From positions 4,409,501 through 4,473,500 of the forward strand of contig JALJCS010000035.1 of the NCBI GenBank assembly GCA_023055355.1: 64,000 nucleotides of DNA. Direction: 5' to 3'. The stretch's first letter is position 1, and each line of letters begins with the position of its first letter. A model generated the notes under the pieces. It saw only the letters and a program-made list of their open reading frames with translations, was not told the DNA's origin and did no database searches. The position numbers and the translations under genes were made by a program. Of the stretch, positions 23,751 to 34,400 are shown piece by piece. This DNA comes from Agelaius tricolor (lineage: Eukaryota > Chordata > Aves > Passeriformes > Icteridae).

Positions 23751-23987
23751 GTGTCTGTGGGAGCAGGAGCTGTCCCCAATGTCTGTGGGACCAGGGAGCT
23801 GTCCCCACATGCCTATGGGAGCAGGGAGCTGTCCCCAAATGTCTGTGGGAGCAGCAGCTGTCCCCACATGCCTATGGGAGCAGGGAGCTGTCCCCAATGT
23901 CTGTGGGAGCAGGGAGCTGTCCCCAAATGTCTGTGGGAGCAGGAGCTGTCCCCAATGCCTGTGGGAGCAGGAGCTGTCTCCAAATGC
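23751..23987. repeat. About 28-30 bp tandem repeat, eight copies
   Basis: The unit is TGTCTGTGGGAGCAGG followed by GAGCTGTCCCCAAA, with CCTATGGG variants. Length varies by 1-3 bases between copies. Confidence 0.92.
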
Positions 23988-24819
23988 CTCTCTTGGGAAT
24001 GATGCAGCTCTGTGGGAATGTCAGACCCAGAGGAAGCCATGGGTTTTGCTGCAGGCCAGAAATCCTTCCTGAGCAGCAAACAGGGAAGCCTGAGTGAGGC
24101 TGGGCACCATCCAGAGCTGCCTGAGGGGGACACTCCTGCACCAGGAGCTCTGGACCTGCTGGGTGCCTCAGCCCCTCGCGGTGGCTGTGCGCTCTGTCCC
24201 CAGGTGGCCCTGGTGGTGTCCCCTGTCCCCAGGCCCCGCAGGCTCTCCCTGATGGGCTGTGGGTGGGCAGTGAGGCAGTTCTGTCCCTTGCCTGTCCCTC
24301 AGGCCACACCACATTGCTGTGGGTTGCTTAGTGACCAGCTCCACCGAGCATTCTTCCTGCCTGAATAGGGCTTTTCTCTTCCCGACAAGTTGGAAGAAGT
24401 TTCTCTTAGACCTTTCCCTCCCCCCTCCTCCTCTTTTGTTCCTCTGTCCTTTGGGAAGCAGGAAGGGGCTGAGTCCCACTGAGCAAGGGTTCCCCAGTGG
24501 CTGAGGGGGCTTTGGGATGGGCTGGCAGCCCCCAGCCCAGCTTCTCCCTGGTGTTGAGGCTTCCCAGAGGCAAGGGAAGGAAACTTCCCAGGAGGCTTTC
24601 CCCAGAGCCTGTTCCCTCCAGGCTTTTCCCTCAGCACAGCTGAGTTTGATGTTATCAGGGATAACCTTGGCTGGAGAAGAGGATTTGCTGTGGCCTGAAG
24701 TTTTCCAACGAGCTCAAAGCCACATCCTTCCTGATCTCAGGAAAGTGACTCTGAGCTGATGGTCCCCCCTCAGCTCCTCACTCTGCTCCTGTCCCCCTGC
24801 ACCAAGGCATCCTGTCCTG

Positions 24820-25195
24820 TTGCAGACATCTTTTATGAAAAATCCTTTCCTTAGGATTTTTCCTCCTGAGAAGCTGAGAGGCCTCAGGAACAAAATGTAA
24901 ATATTGATTATCTGCTGCTATGGAATGCAACAGGTGAATCTGGGATTGGCCCATGTTGGATGTTTCTAATTAATGGCCAATCACAGTCAGCTGGCTCGGA
25001 CTCTCTGTCCACAAGCCTTTGTTATCATTCCTTCTTATTCTATTCTTAGCCAGCCTTCTGATGAAATCCTTTCTTCTATTCTTTTAGTATAGTTTTAATG
25101 TAATATATATCATAAAATAATAAATCAAGCCTTCTGAAACATGGAGTCAGATCCTCCTCTCTTCCCTCAACCTGAGACCCCTGTGAACATGATCC
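24820..25195 (+). mobile_element. Solo LTR, family A, forward
   Basis: Collinear with the copies at 14157 (reversed) and 26863. Shared landmarks are CTCCTGAGAAGCTGAGAGGC, TTAATGGCCAATCACAG and AATAAATCAAGCC. The 5' terminus is slightly degraded (TTGCAGACATC instead of TGTCACAGACATC), and no target duplication is visible. Confidence 0.85.
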
Positions 25196-26862
25196 CACCA
25201 GCGACCAGTGGATTCCCCACTGCCAGCCAGGAGCTCTGCAGGGTTTAAACAGAGATATTTGATTTTGGGGATAAATAAACCATGTGCCTCAGCATGTCCA
25301 GAAGTTGCTGTTTTGTCAGCCCTGCTTTTTTCAAAAGCTCCTGGTGAGTACCATGAACATTATTACAGCTGTGCCAGACTCCTCCTGGGGTTCCTCAAGA
25401 GTTAACAGCATTTAAATATTCCCCACCAGACTGTAGAAACCAAAACCAGTTGTCACCCAGAAGCTCTCATGGTGTCACCTTCCTGGCAGGGCTTCAAATT
25501 TATTGCTTCATTTCCACCTCTTCCCTCTTTCAGCGTGACTGCTCACCTGCAGGGCAGGAGCGGAGACCACCCTGTCCTGCTGAGTGTTCACAGCTCCTTG
25601 ACTCAGGATGAAGCAGGAGGAAGCAGACATGGGCTTGCTGAGGGGACAGAGATGCATTCTGGGGACAAGTGAGTGGTGCAGAGCCCATCAGGTCCCTGCT
25701 CCTGTCAGTGCAGCCCTGCTCTCTGGCTTCTCTCTGAGTTTGGCCTTGCCAGGAGCAGGGATAGGGTGGGCACCATGTCCTGGGGTTTGAGGTACCCTCT
25801 GAAGGTGGCAGCCAACCCCAAACCCAAGCAGGTGCTGGAGGGAGCCCCTGTGTGAGCCACACACAGCTCCAAGGCAGGCTCGTGCCATGGTGGCACATCC
25901 ACATTGTCACTCCTGTCTCAGGGAGGGAGCAGAGCAGCCAGAGCTGGATACCAGCAGCCAGCGTTCCAGCATGGACTTGCTCCCTCTGGATGTGTTACTC
26001 TCCAGCCTCTGTGGCTGCTGGGATGCTGTGGGAGTGTGGCAGAGCTGTGTGCCTGCTCCAGGTCAGCACAAAAAGCTCTGTGCAGGTGCTGTTAATGCTC
26101 CTCGGTTGCTCAGAGTTTTGGGGCAGGCCTGGGGGCAGAGGGTGGGAGGTTTCCCCTCCTCTCCTCTGTGTGGACCTTCTCCCTTTCCTGGGGATGTGGT
26201 AGCAGGTAAATCCAGTTGGACCAGAAAAACTATTGATAATAGGGGAGGGAGAACAAGATAAAGGAGCAGCCCATGGCTTTGTTGTGCAAAAGCACCGGCT
26301 GACCTGCCAGGAGCCCTCACCGCCAGGTGCTGGAGCAGGGCCCTGCAGGTAAACAGCTCCAGGGGTGCAGCAGGGCTCCTCTGCCAGGCTGAGCAGCAGC
26401 ACCTTGGGTGCTGCAGGGCTTTCCCAGCTTGGCCTGGCCAGCCCTTGGGGTTGCAAAGACACTTCCTGATCCTGGGGACATCCCAAGTCTCCCTCCATCC
26501 CTGCAGTGTCAGATGGGACCACACAGGTGGCTGGACAAGGGGCTGGCTCACCCACCCACACTCACACATGGTGTCCCCTCTCCCCAGCTTTGGGGACAGA
26601 GCCTGGCCTGACCCCAGGGATGTGTGGCTTTGAGCAGACCCCGGGGACTGGTTGCTCTGCTAAGAGCAGGGCAGGATCAGCTGCTATCTGCTCTGCTTGG
26701 TCCAGAGATGACATCTTGGTCCAAGATATCTTCTTGGTCCCCCAGGAAGGGAGAAGGCAATGGTTTGCATCATCACCCTAATTTCTCAGAGGTGTTTCCC
26801 AGCTCTGCACCCCTCCTGGCACAGCTCAGAGCCTCCCAGGTTGCCCCATGCCACTGGAGAGG

Positions 26863-27244
26863 TGTCACAGACATCTTTTATAAAAATCCTTTCCTTTGGA
26901 TTTTTTCTCCTGAGAAGCTGAGAGGCCTCAGGAACAAAATGGAAACAATGGTTATCTGCTGCTGTGGAATGCAACAGGTGCATCTGGGATTTGGCTCATG
27001 TGGTTGTTTCTAATTAATGGCCAATCACAGCCAGCTGGCTTGGACAGAGAGCTGAGCCACAAGCCTTTGTTATCATTCCTTCTTTTTCTATTCTTAGCCA
27101 GCCTTGTGATGAAATCCTTTCTTCTATTCTTTTAGTATAGTTTTAATATAATATATATCTTAAATAATAAATCAAGCCTTCTGAAACGTGGAGTCAGATC
27201 CTCATCTCTTCCCTCATCTTCAGACCCCTGTGAACACGGTCACA
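26863..27244 (+). mobile_element. Solo LTR, family A, forward
   Basis: Begins TGTCACAGACATC and ends GTGAACACGGTCACA. It contains the TTAATGGCCAATCACAG and AATAAATCAAGCC landmarks of the family. It abuts a reversed CR1 fragment. The flanking bases do not form a clear duplication, which may mean later deletion at one side. Confidence 0.87.
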
Positions 27245-27249
27245 GACCT

Positions 27250-27420
27250 ACACCCCCCTGTCAGGGCCTTGTAGAGACTGATAGAGCCTCCTCTTCTCCA
27301 GGCTCAACAACTCCAGCTCCCTCAGCTTCTCCTCACAGCATTTGTGTTCCTTTACCAGCTTTGTTGCCCTTCTCTGAGCAGTTTTGCTGCACCCCTGAGC
27401 CCCTTTCACGCCCCTGCAGC
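27250..27420 (-). mobile_element. CR1 LINE fragment, reversed
   Basis: The - strand translation contains RATKLVKEHKCCEEKLRELE and LLSLEKRRLYQSLQ. This is the characteristic C-terminal reverse-transcriptase ORF end of CR1 (compare LREL...FSLEKRRLRGDL). It is 5'-truncated, as is usual for CR1, and not functional. Confidence 0.85.
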
Positions 27421-30175
27421 CTGGGGATGTGGGCAGGAGGGCAGAGCTCAGCCCTGAGCATCTCTGGTCCTGCAGCCAGTGCCCTGCTGTCACCCTGCTG
27501 CCACCCTGCTGCCACCCCCATCTCCAGGCACCCTCTGTGTCGTCACTTCTCCTGCCTTTGGTTGTAGTAACACCTACAAATCCACCCCAAAGCTGAGCAG
27601 GGAGTGTCAGGGAGCTGTGCCTGACCCATTTCCCCCCGGGCAGGGGGAGCTGTGGCCGAGCCGCTCCCGTGCCCTCCCTGCCCCGCAGGCAGGGGCCGGG
27701 TGTCACCTCCAGGGACATCTGTTGGTCACCTCCAGGGACATCTGCTGATGAATTTTTCATGCTGCCACTCCACAGCAGCCATATGGCCCCCGTTCTCGTT
27801 CTCGGGGGGAGACACAGCTCTGCCTTTCAGGGACCTGCTCTGTGAGCAGGTTTTTGGCACTTTCTTAAATGTGCCTCTGACCCGTGCTGAATGAATTTGG
27901 ATGTATAAATCCTCCAGGAGATTTTTGGAGATCTCATTCTCCCACCTGCACAGTTCATCATGGCAAAGACCACGAGATTTTCCTCCACCAACCTGTGGCT
28001 GGCAGCCAGCTGGTGCAAAATATGTTTATTCTCCTCTTGTGCTCTCTAGCCACGGGGAGGGATTGGGTTCTGTTTCCAAGAAGTAATCACTGGAATAAAA
28101 AGCCCAGGCTAAAAATGATACTTGCTGGTTTCCATTGTAATTTCTTTTATGTTCTTTTCCTAATCTTTATTTGGCAACTACCATCCTAAAAGGTTTTTCA
28201 CACTTATTTAACTTCTAAATTAAGCACCACTTAATTTTGGGGCATAGTCCAAAATGCATTGTAGCGCAAAACAAGTAGAGCAGATGAAGAACTGTGCATC
28301 TCATTTTCACCCCGCTGAAAATAAAACCAACAGTAGAAAACCATCTATCATGGAAACAGTGAGATGTGAAGAAACCAGCTCCTCCAGCCCTTGAAGCTGC
28401 CACTCCACCAGCATTTGCATGATTGGGCCATAAATGTTTCCAAATGGCAAATTCCTGACTTTCCCCAGGTCATTTCCCCTGGACCATTGGTCATCCATCT
28501 GGAGCCAAGCCTTGCTGTGTCCCTTGTGACTGACTCGAGCAGTTGGTAGTAATTAGCTGTGGTTAACGAAGGGCCAGAGTCAGGAGCACGTGAGCCAAGC
28601 ACTGGATCGCAGGGAGCACATCCAACACCGTGCAAGGCAGAGCAAGGCAGACCCTGGCTCACACAGGGTGGGGACAGCTCCAGCCTGGGGGACCCTGAGC
28701 AGTACCCCAGACTCAACCATGCTCTGCTGGCTCTGAGTTTTCAACAAAATGCCTTTACCCTGAGGGCTGGGAGCAGTTTTTAGTGATAGAGGGAAAAAGC
28801 ATCAAACCCTCCATCGATGCACCCCATTTCCCTGAGCTGCCTTTTGCTACTGGGGTATGTGTGACCCCCTGTTCCCTCCTGTTCTTCCTCAGCTTTAGCT
28901 CCAGCTGGGCTTTTAGCTCAATCTCATCTCTGTGTGTCCAAGTGCTCATGGTGTGTTCTGTCCTTCCAGCTGTTCTCTCCTTCCCTGAGACAATTCCTAC
29001 CCAGCCAGCCTTCCTGCCACAGCTCCCCTGCACAGCAGCAGGGAGGGGTCCCTGCAAGGTTGCTTTAAAATCAGGGGGTTCCCTGCAAGTTTGCTTTAAA
29101 TTCAGTCTGGTCAGGATCCCTTTGTGGTGTCCCTGGTCCAGGGTCCTCTCTCCCAGTGGGACAAGGCCAGCAGTGACAGCACTGCCAGCCTCAGGCACTG
29201 AGCTGCTCCTGTGTTCAACCACAGCCTGGGCACTTTGTGGATGCCAATGTGGTGCCACCCCCACACAGCCAAAATTCCCAGAGGACCAGGGCTGGCAGTG
29301 GAGGGATCTGCAGTAATGGAAGCAAGTGGAGATTGAAGCCAACTCCTGTTAAAATGTGCTTTGCTTTTATCTCCCTTTGAACCTGTCTGGGCAGGCTGGA
29401 AAGGAAGTGGGGAGTGGTTTGATCTGAGGGGATAAAGGAGTGTTGGGGAAAATGCAGGCACGGTGGGGCTCAGGGACAGGGACAGGGGTCAGACCCAGGT
29501 TTTGGGGCAGAATAATGCAAGAGGGTATTTGTGGAGGGGCTGGAGGTGTGTGAGAGCCTGGAACAAGACGAGTGCTCAGGGAGCCATGGGCAAAGGGTTT
29601 GGATGGAGCAGGGCTCACCAAGTGCTGCTCCCCGAGTCTGGTGACTTCCTAAAAATCCAACCCCCCAAAATTCCTACAGCTCAACTGAAAAGGCTTGTTT
29701 GCCTGCTGAGTCCCTTCCCCCACTGCAACAAACATTTTGGTATGCATATCCTTCAGTTCACAGGCTGGTTCTTTCAGAGTTGAACTAAAATAACACCAAG
29801 ATATTCTTTCGAAAAAGAAACTGGAGCACATCCTCTCCAAAAATACCAAAATAATTCATGCAAAATTTCCCCCAAACCCTTTTCCTCCTTTTCTCCAACC
29901 CAAACTCTTTGTCGAGCTTCCCACAAAGCCCTGAAAGGTTTTGTTTGCTGCAAATGCAGACGATCCATTCAGCCAGGACGTGGCCGGGGACCCGGGGGCA
30001 CCACCCCAACCGTGTCCCCCTCCTCTTTAGTGGCCAGCACCCCATCAGTGCCCCCCCTTCTCCCCCACATTTGTGGGGTTCCCCCACATCCTGGCGGGTT
30101 TAGCGGGTGGCTGTGACAGGACGCTGCTGTCGGGGTGCCGACTTCAGAGCCTGCAGTTTCTGAGGAGCATAAAAT

Positions 30176-30209
30176 AGTAGTAGTAATAATAATAGTAATA
30201 GTAATAGTA

Positions 30210-30255
<46 letters not shown>
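30176..30255. repeat. (AAT)n/(TAG)n trinucleotide microsatellite
   Basis: About 26 units, mixed TAG/TAA at the left and pure TAA at the right. It lies about 470 bases before the ST6GALNAC2 start codon, just outside the CpG island. The apparent long Leu-rich frame on the - strand comes from this array. Confidence 0.95.
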
Positions 30256-30257
<2 letters not shown>

Positions 30258-30539
30258 TCCGAGCACATGCTCGGGGGTGGCACCGCGGGGCCGCCGGGTG
30301 TCCGTGTGAGTGCAGCCCAAACACGCCCGTGTTTGAGTCGGACAAGAAAGTTACAAAAAGGGGAACCCAGCTAGTGAGACGTGGGTGGGTGACATGAAGA
30401 GGTGGGAAAAAAAAAAAAAAAGAAAAGAAAAAAAAAAAAAGAAAAAAAGTTCCCTTCTGGTCTGGGTAAATGTTTAATGCTAGAAGAAAATGCAGCTCAA
30501 AAGTGCTTTTTTTTTCAGCAAGTCTGAACCAGTCAGCCT

Positions 30540-31420
30540 GGTGCCTCCTCCCTCCGGCTTGCACCCTCCCTCGCCGCGCTCCGGAGGAATATCCCAGCCT
30601 GCTCCAAAGCGCAGCCGAGCGCCCGGGGCAGGACGGAGGAGCAGAGGGGCCGGGAAGTTTGTGTGCCCGGGGCTGGCTGCCAGCTCCCGCTCCCCCGCAC
30701 GGCTCCAGTGCCTGAATTACCCAGGATGGGGTCCCCGCACTGGAAAAGGCTCTGCCTTCTGCTCCTGGCGGGTTTAACATCCTCCCTGCTCCTCTACAGC
30801 CACTACCACGCTACGGTGGAGGCGCCCAGCAGCCCGAGGATCATAGCCAGGTAAGGGGGACGGGGATGGGAGAGGGCTGGGAGGCAGGGATCTGAAAATG
30901 CCGTGTGTGGGATGGGGAGGGGGAATCGGGGTGCCGGTGCGGGTCCCTTAGGGCTGGTGATCGCAGCTCTGTCCCCGGCCGGGTTGGAAAATGGGCTGGC
31001 AGCGAGCTCTGAGGAGTCCTGGGCACCGGCTCCTGCCCGCGGCGCCCAGCGCTGCCCGGAGCGGCACCCCAAGGCCATGGAGGGTGTCCAAGGGTCCCCG
31101 CGCTGGGCTGAGCCCCTCCAAGGGCTCAGCGCATCACGGTGCAGAGCAGCCCCTGCTGAGTGCAGGGACGGCCGAGCGTGGGGATCCAGCCGCTCCCGGA
31201 GCCGCCGCGTGTTCCCGCCGCGCTGGGGCGGGACCGGAGCCCGCTGATTGTCCCGGGCGAGCAGAACAATCCTAAGGAAGAAGTTCCCATGGCCCCCAGG
31301 GAGCTGCGCCGAGCCCCCCTTGCAGAGGCAGGGCACGGCTGCCCCGTCTCGGATCGCCCGCACTGCCCGCACCGCTGGCGAACTCGGGGCTGCAGCGTTT
31401 CCCTAACTCCGGCGATTTGC
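30540..31420. promoter_or_regulatory. ST6GALNAC2: CpG island at the ST6GALNAC2 promoter
   Basis: Dense CpG dinucleotides (for example CTCGCCGCGCTCCGG near 30570 and the 31000-31420 stretch) in otherwise CpG-poor DNA. The island spans the 5' UTR, exon 1 and the start of intron 1. No TATA box is seen near the start codon, so dispersed initiation is likely. Confidence 0.8.
30726..30850 (+). CDS. ST6GALNAC2: ST6GALNAC2 exon 1: start and signal anchor
   Basis: Begins [20 protein letters not shown], a short basic tail then a hydrophobic anchor. Ends in phase 2 at GCCAG/GTAAGG. It lies within the CpG island and matches the human protein in topology and length. Confidence 0.92.
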
Positions 31421-34400
31421 AATTCCCCCTTTGTCTGCCTCCCCTGCATCCTCCAAACCTCCCGGAGCCCCTTCTGAGCAGCGCTGGGGGTGCCGGGGAG
31501 CCCAGGGCAGCCCTGGCGGGTGCGGGGGAAGGAGCCCGCACAGCTCTCGGGATGCGGGACCAGCTGCCCTGCCCCTGCCAGCATCAGGTGCTGGGCCAGG
31601 AGGGCGCTGTGCGTGTCCCCCACCTCCTCCTGGGCGCTTTTGGGTGCCATCGGTGTGACAGAGCCCAGCCGGAACGGGGGATGCCGTGGGACCGGAGCCG
31701 GTCCTGCACAGGGTGAGATTTGCTGAGGGTGCAGCAGGATGAGCTGCCCTGGGCTCCAGACCTTCTCTCTTCCCCAGCTGGGAGCTCTCCTTGCCCGATG
31801 CCACCGTGCCAAAGGCAGAGGTCCCCTCTCCTGCCAGGCTGGAGAACCTGCAGCAGCCCGGGTTGGCTGTTGGCTCTTTCCACCCTCATGGTGTGCAGGG
31901 TGCCAGCGTTACCAAAAACTGCCCAGGGCAGTCACAGCTGGGGTGTGAGCAGCTCCCCACAAAGACCTTGATGTCCACAAAGGGGAAACTGAGGCCCATG
32001 AGGGCAGCAGAACGTTCCCATGGTCCATGCTGGAGCTGGGAGTGGAAACCAGCTGTGCCCTGACACAGGGTCTGTGGGTGTGGAGAAAACCCATGGGATG
32101 GAAGCAGGGAGCAGGATCCCCCCACCACATGCCAGGCTAACCCTGCCTGGACCTGCCACAGCCCCAGGTCACCTTCCTTGGAAAGCCAGCCCAGGCTCCA
32201 GCCCCTGACTGATGGGACCAAGGGTCAGCTTGTCCAGGGGGGAGGTAACACAGAGCTGACCTGTGCTCCAAAGCCCTCCTGGACTCTCCTCTTGGCTTTA
32301 ATTCAACCCCTAAAGCTAAACCCAAACCAGAGTGCTGCCTGTTTGCTTCAATTCCCTGTCTTTGGGAAACGTGGCACTGCATGAGTGCTGCTCATCCCAA
32401 CAGAGCTGTGTCCCTGGAGGAACTGGTGCTGCCCTGCCAGCTGAGTCCAGAGCTGGAACTGGGCTGGCCACTTCACAAGGCTGAGGTGCCATCACAGAGC
32501 ACTCATTCCTCTGCCAGTGGGGACAGGAGGGTCAGAGTCCTCACCTGGGGGTGCAGGTGGTTTGGTTTCAGCAGGTTTCTGTGAGCAGTGTCTCCATGCA
32601 GAGATACAGGGGGATGAAGGGGATCAGGAGGAAGCTGATCTCTAATGGATGGTGGCTGCTGCCAGCACCAGGTCACCCCAGGACCTCCACAGCAATGCCA
32701 AATCCCCCTGCAGTTCCACACAAAACTGGTGGCCCCATGGACGTGGGCAAATGCAGAGCTGGGATGGAGAGAACCAAATCCCCTGGGGTTCAGCTGGGCA
32801 CAGCCCTGTCCCACTCCCTGTCCATCCATCTCTCCCAAACCCACTGGGGAGCTGCTGGCTGCACTTTTGGCTTTATTCTCAGGGCAGATGGGATGAGCAC
32901 GGAGCTCTGCCCAGCCTGGCTGTGCCACTCCTGCTCTGCACCAGGCAGAGATGCTTCTGGAGCTCAGCCCTTCATGGGGAGATGGAGCAAGAGCGGGTTC
33001 TTGTTGCTGTTTTGGCTCCCTCAAATGTTTCTGTGGGGCCCTGGGAGTATTTGCTGAAGGTAAGGCTGGAGTGTGTGCTCACAGCATTCACACACAGCGT
33101 TATCTTCCGGAAATGAGGGATGGCCCTGGACCAGAAACGTCATATTTGTGAATGTCACCGTGGTGAGGGAGCACCCAGCCCTGGCTGGCTCTGCTGCCAC
33201 CACCGGTGCCCGAGCAGCCACAGCAACTCCTTCCCACAGCCCCATTGTGCATCTGTCGGTCCTGGGCAGGATTGTCATCTTCTGAGTCAACCAAGCAGCA
33301 CGAGGTGCTTCACCACATCCTGCAGGTGACGTCAAAGCGCCGGGCTCGCCGTCACAGCGCCGAGATGCTGAGTGATGGGGGGCCGGCTGCCCCACGCCCT
33401 TCTCCCAGCAGGGTTTGGGCAGCAGCAATGCTGGAGAGCTGGCCCCAGCACCCACAGCTGGCAAGCAAGTGCAGGGAGGTGCTGGCACTCATTTATCAGT
33501 TCAGCACAAAGCCAGGAAGAAACGATGAGCAGGTGCCACCCACTGTGTCCGGCCATGGGTGGGGCTGGGGCCCAGCTCCCATGGAAGGTCAGCAGGAGCC
33601 AAGCTGCCAGGCTGCCTGTGCCCACCTCCCTCCATCCTGGGCACAGCCAGGCTGAGCCCCCTGGCAGCTCAGAAATTAGTGCAGCACCCTCGCACTGCCA
33701 CTGCCCAGGGCTCTGCCTTGTGCTGCAGGCACTGGGTGAGCCAGGGAAGGGAAAGGGAAGAAACAGGAGCAGGAGAGCTGGGGAGGGGCTGGGTGGGCAC
33801 AGATGTGCAGCTGGGGCTTGTAAGCCTGGTGGGAAGGGCTGGGAGAGGATGCTTGGGTGCAGCTCAAGCCTGGACATGGTGGGTGAGGGTTACAGCCTCG
33901 GGGTTTGGTGGGGGCTGCACCTCTGTGGCCAGAAAATGGGTGGGTGGCCAGCCCAGGGGCTTTGCACCCAGGGACTTCAGTGCTTCAGAGGAGCCAGCTC
34001 AGGGTTGGAGCAGGGAGGTTTCCCCAGTCCCTGGTCCATCTGTTGGGTGGTGGAGGTGTTGGTGAACTCTGCTGTTGAGCACATGGGCTGGGGATCGCCT
34101 GCACTGGGAGATAAAAGGCAGCAAGTGGGGCTGGGCAGCTCCCTGCACCCCAGGGCAGCTCCCTGCACCCCCAGGGCAGTTCCCTGCACCCCAGGGCAGC
34201 TCCCTGCACCCCAGGGCAGCTCCCTGCACCCCAGGGCAGTTCCCTGCACCCCAGGGCAGCTCCCTGCACCCCAGAGCAGTTCTCTGCACCCCAGGGCAGT
34301 TCCCTGCACCCCAGGGCAGCTCCCTGCACCCCAGGGCAGTTCCCTGCACCTCAGAGCAGTTCCCTGCACCCCAGGGCAGTTCCCTGCACCTCAGGGCAGT

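Larger units (their letters stand above)
23204..30540. other. Spacer between ST6GALNAC1 and ST6GALNAC2
   Basis: No gene recognised. It contains a 30-bp tandem repeat (23751-23987), two family A LTRs (24820-25195 and 26863-27244), a CR1 fragment (27250-27420), a trinucleotide array (30176-30255) and an A-rich tract (30406-30450). The remainder looks like unique non-coding sequence. Confidence 0.7.

Noticed and set aside
25196..26862. Internal part of a provirus between two same-orientation LTRs
   Set aside because: No frame resembles retroviral proteins, and no primer-binding site or polypurine tract was evident.
30100..30780. 226-codon - strand frame with a long poly-leucine run
   Set aside because: The leucines come from the (AAT)n microsatellite. 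The frame overlaps the ST6GALNAC2 promoter and exon 1 antisense.
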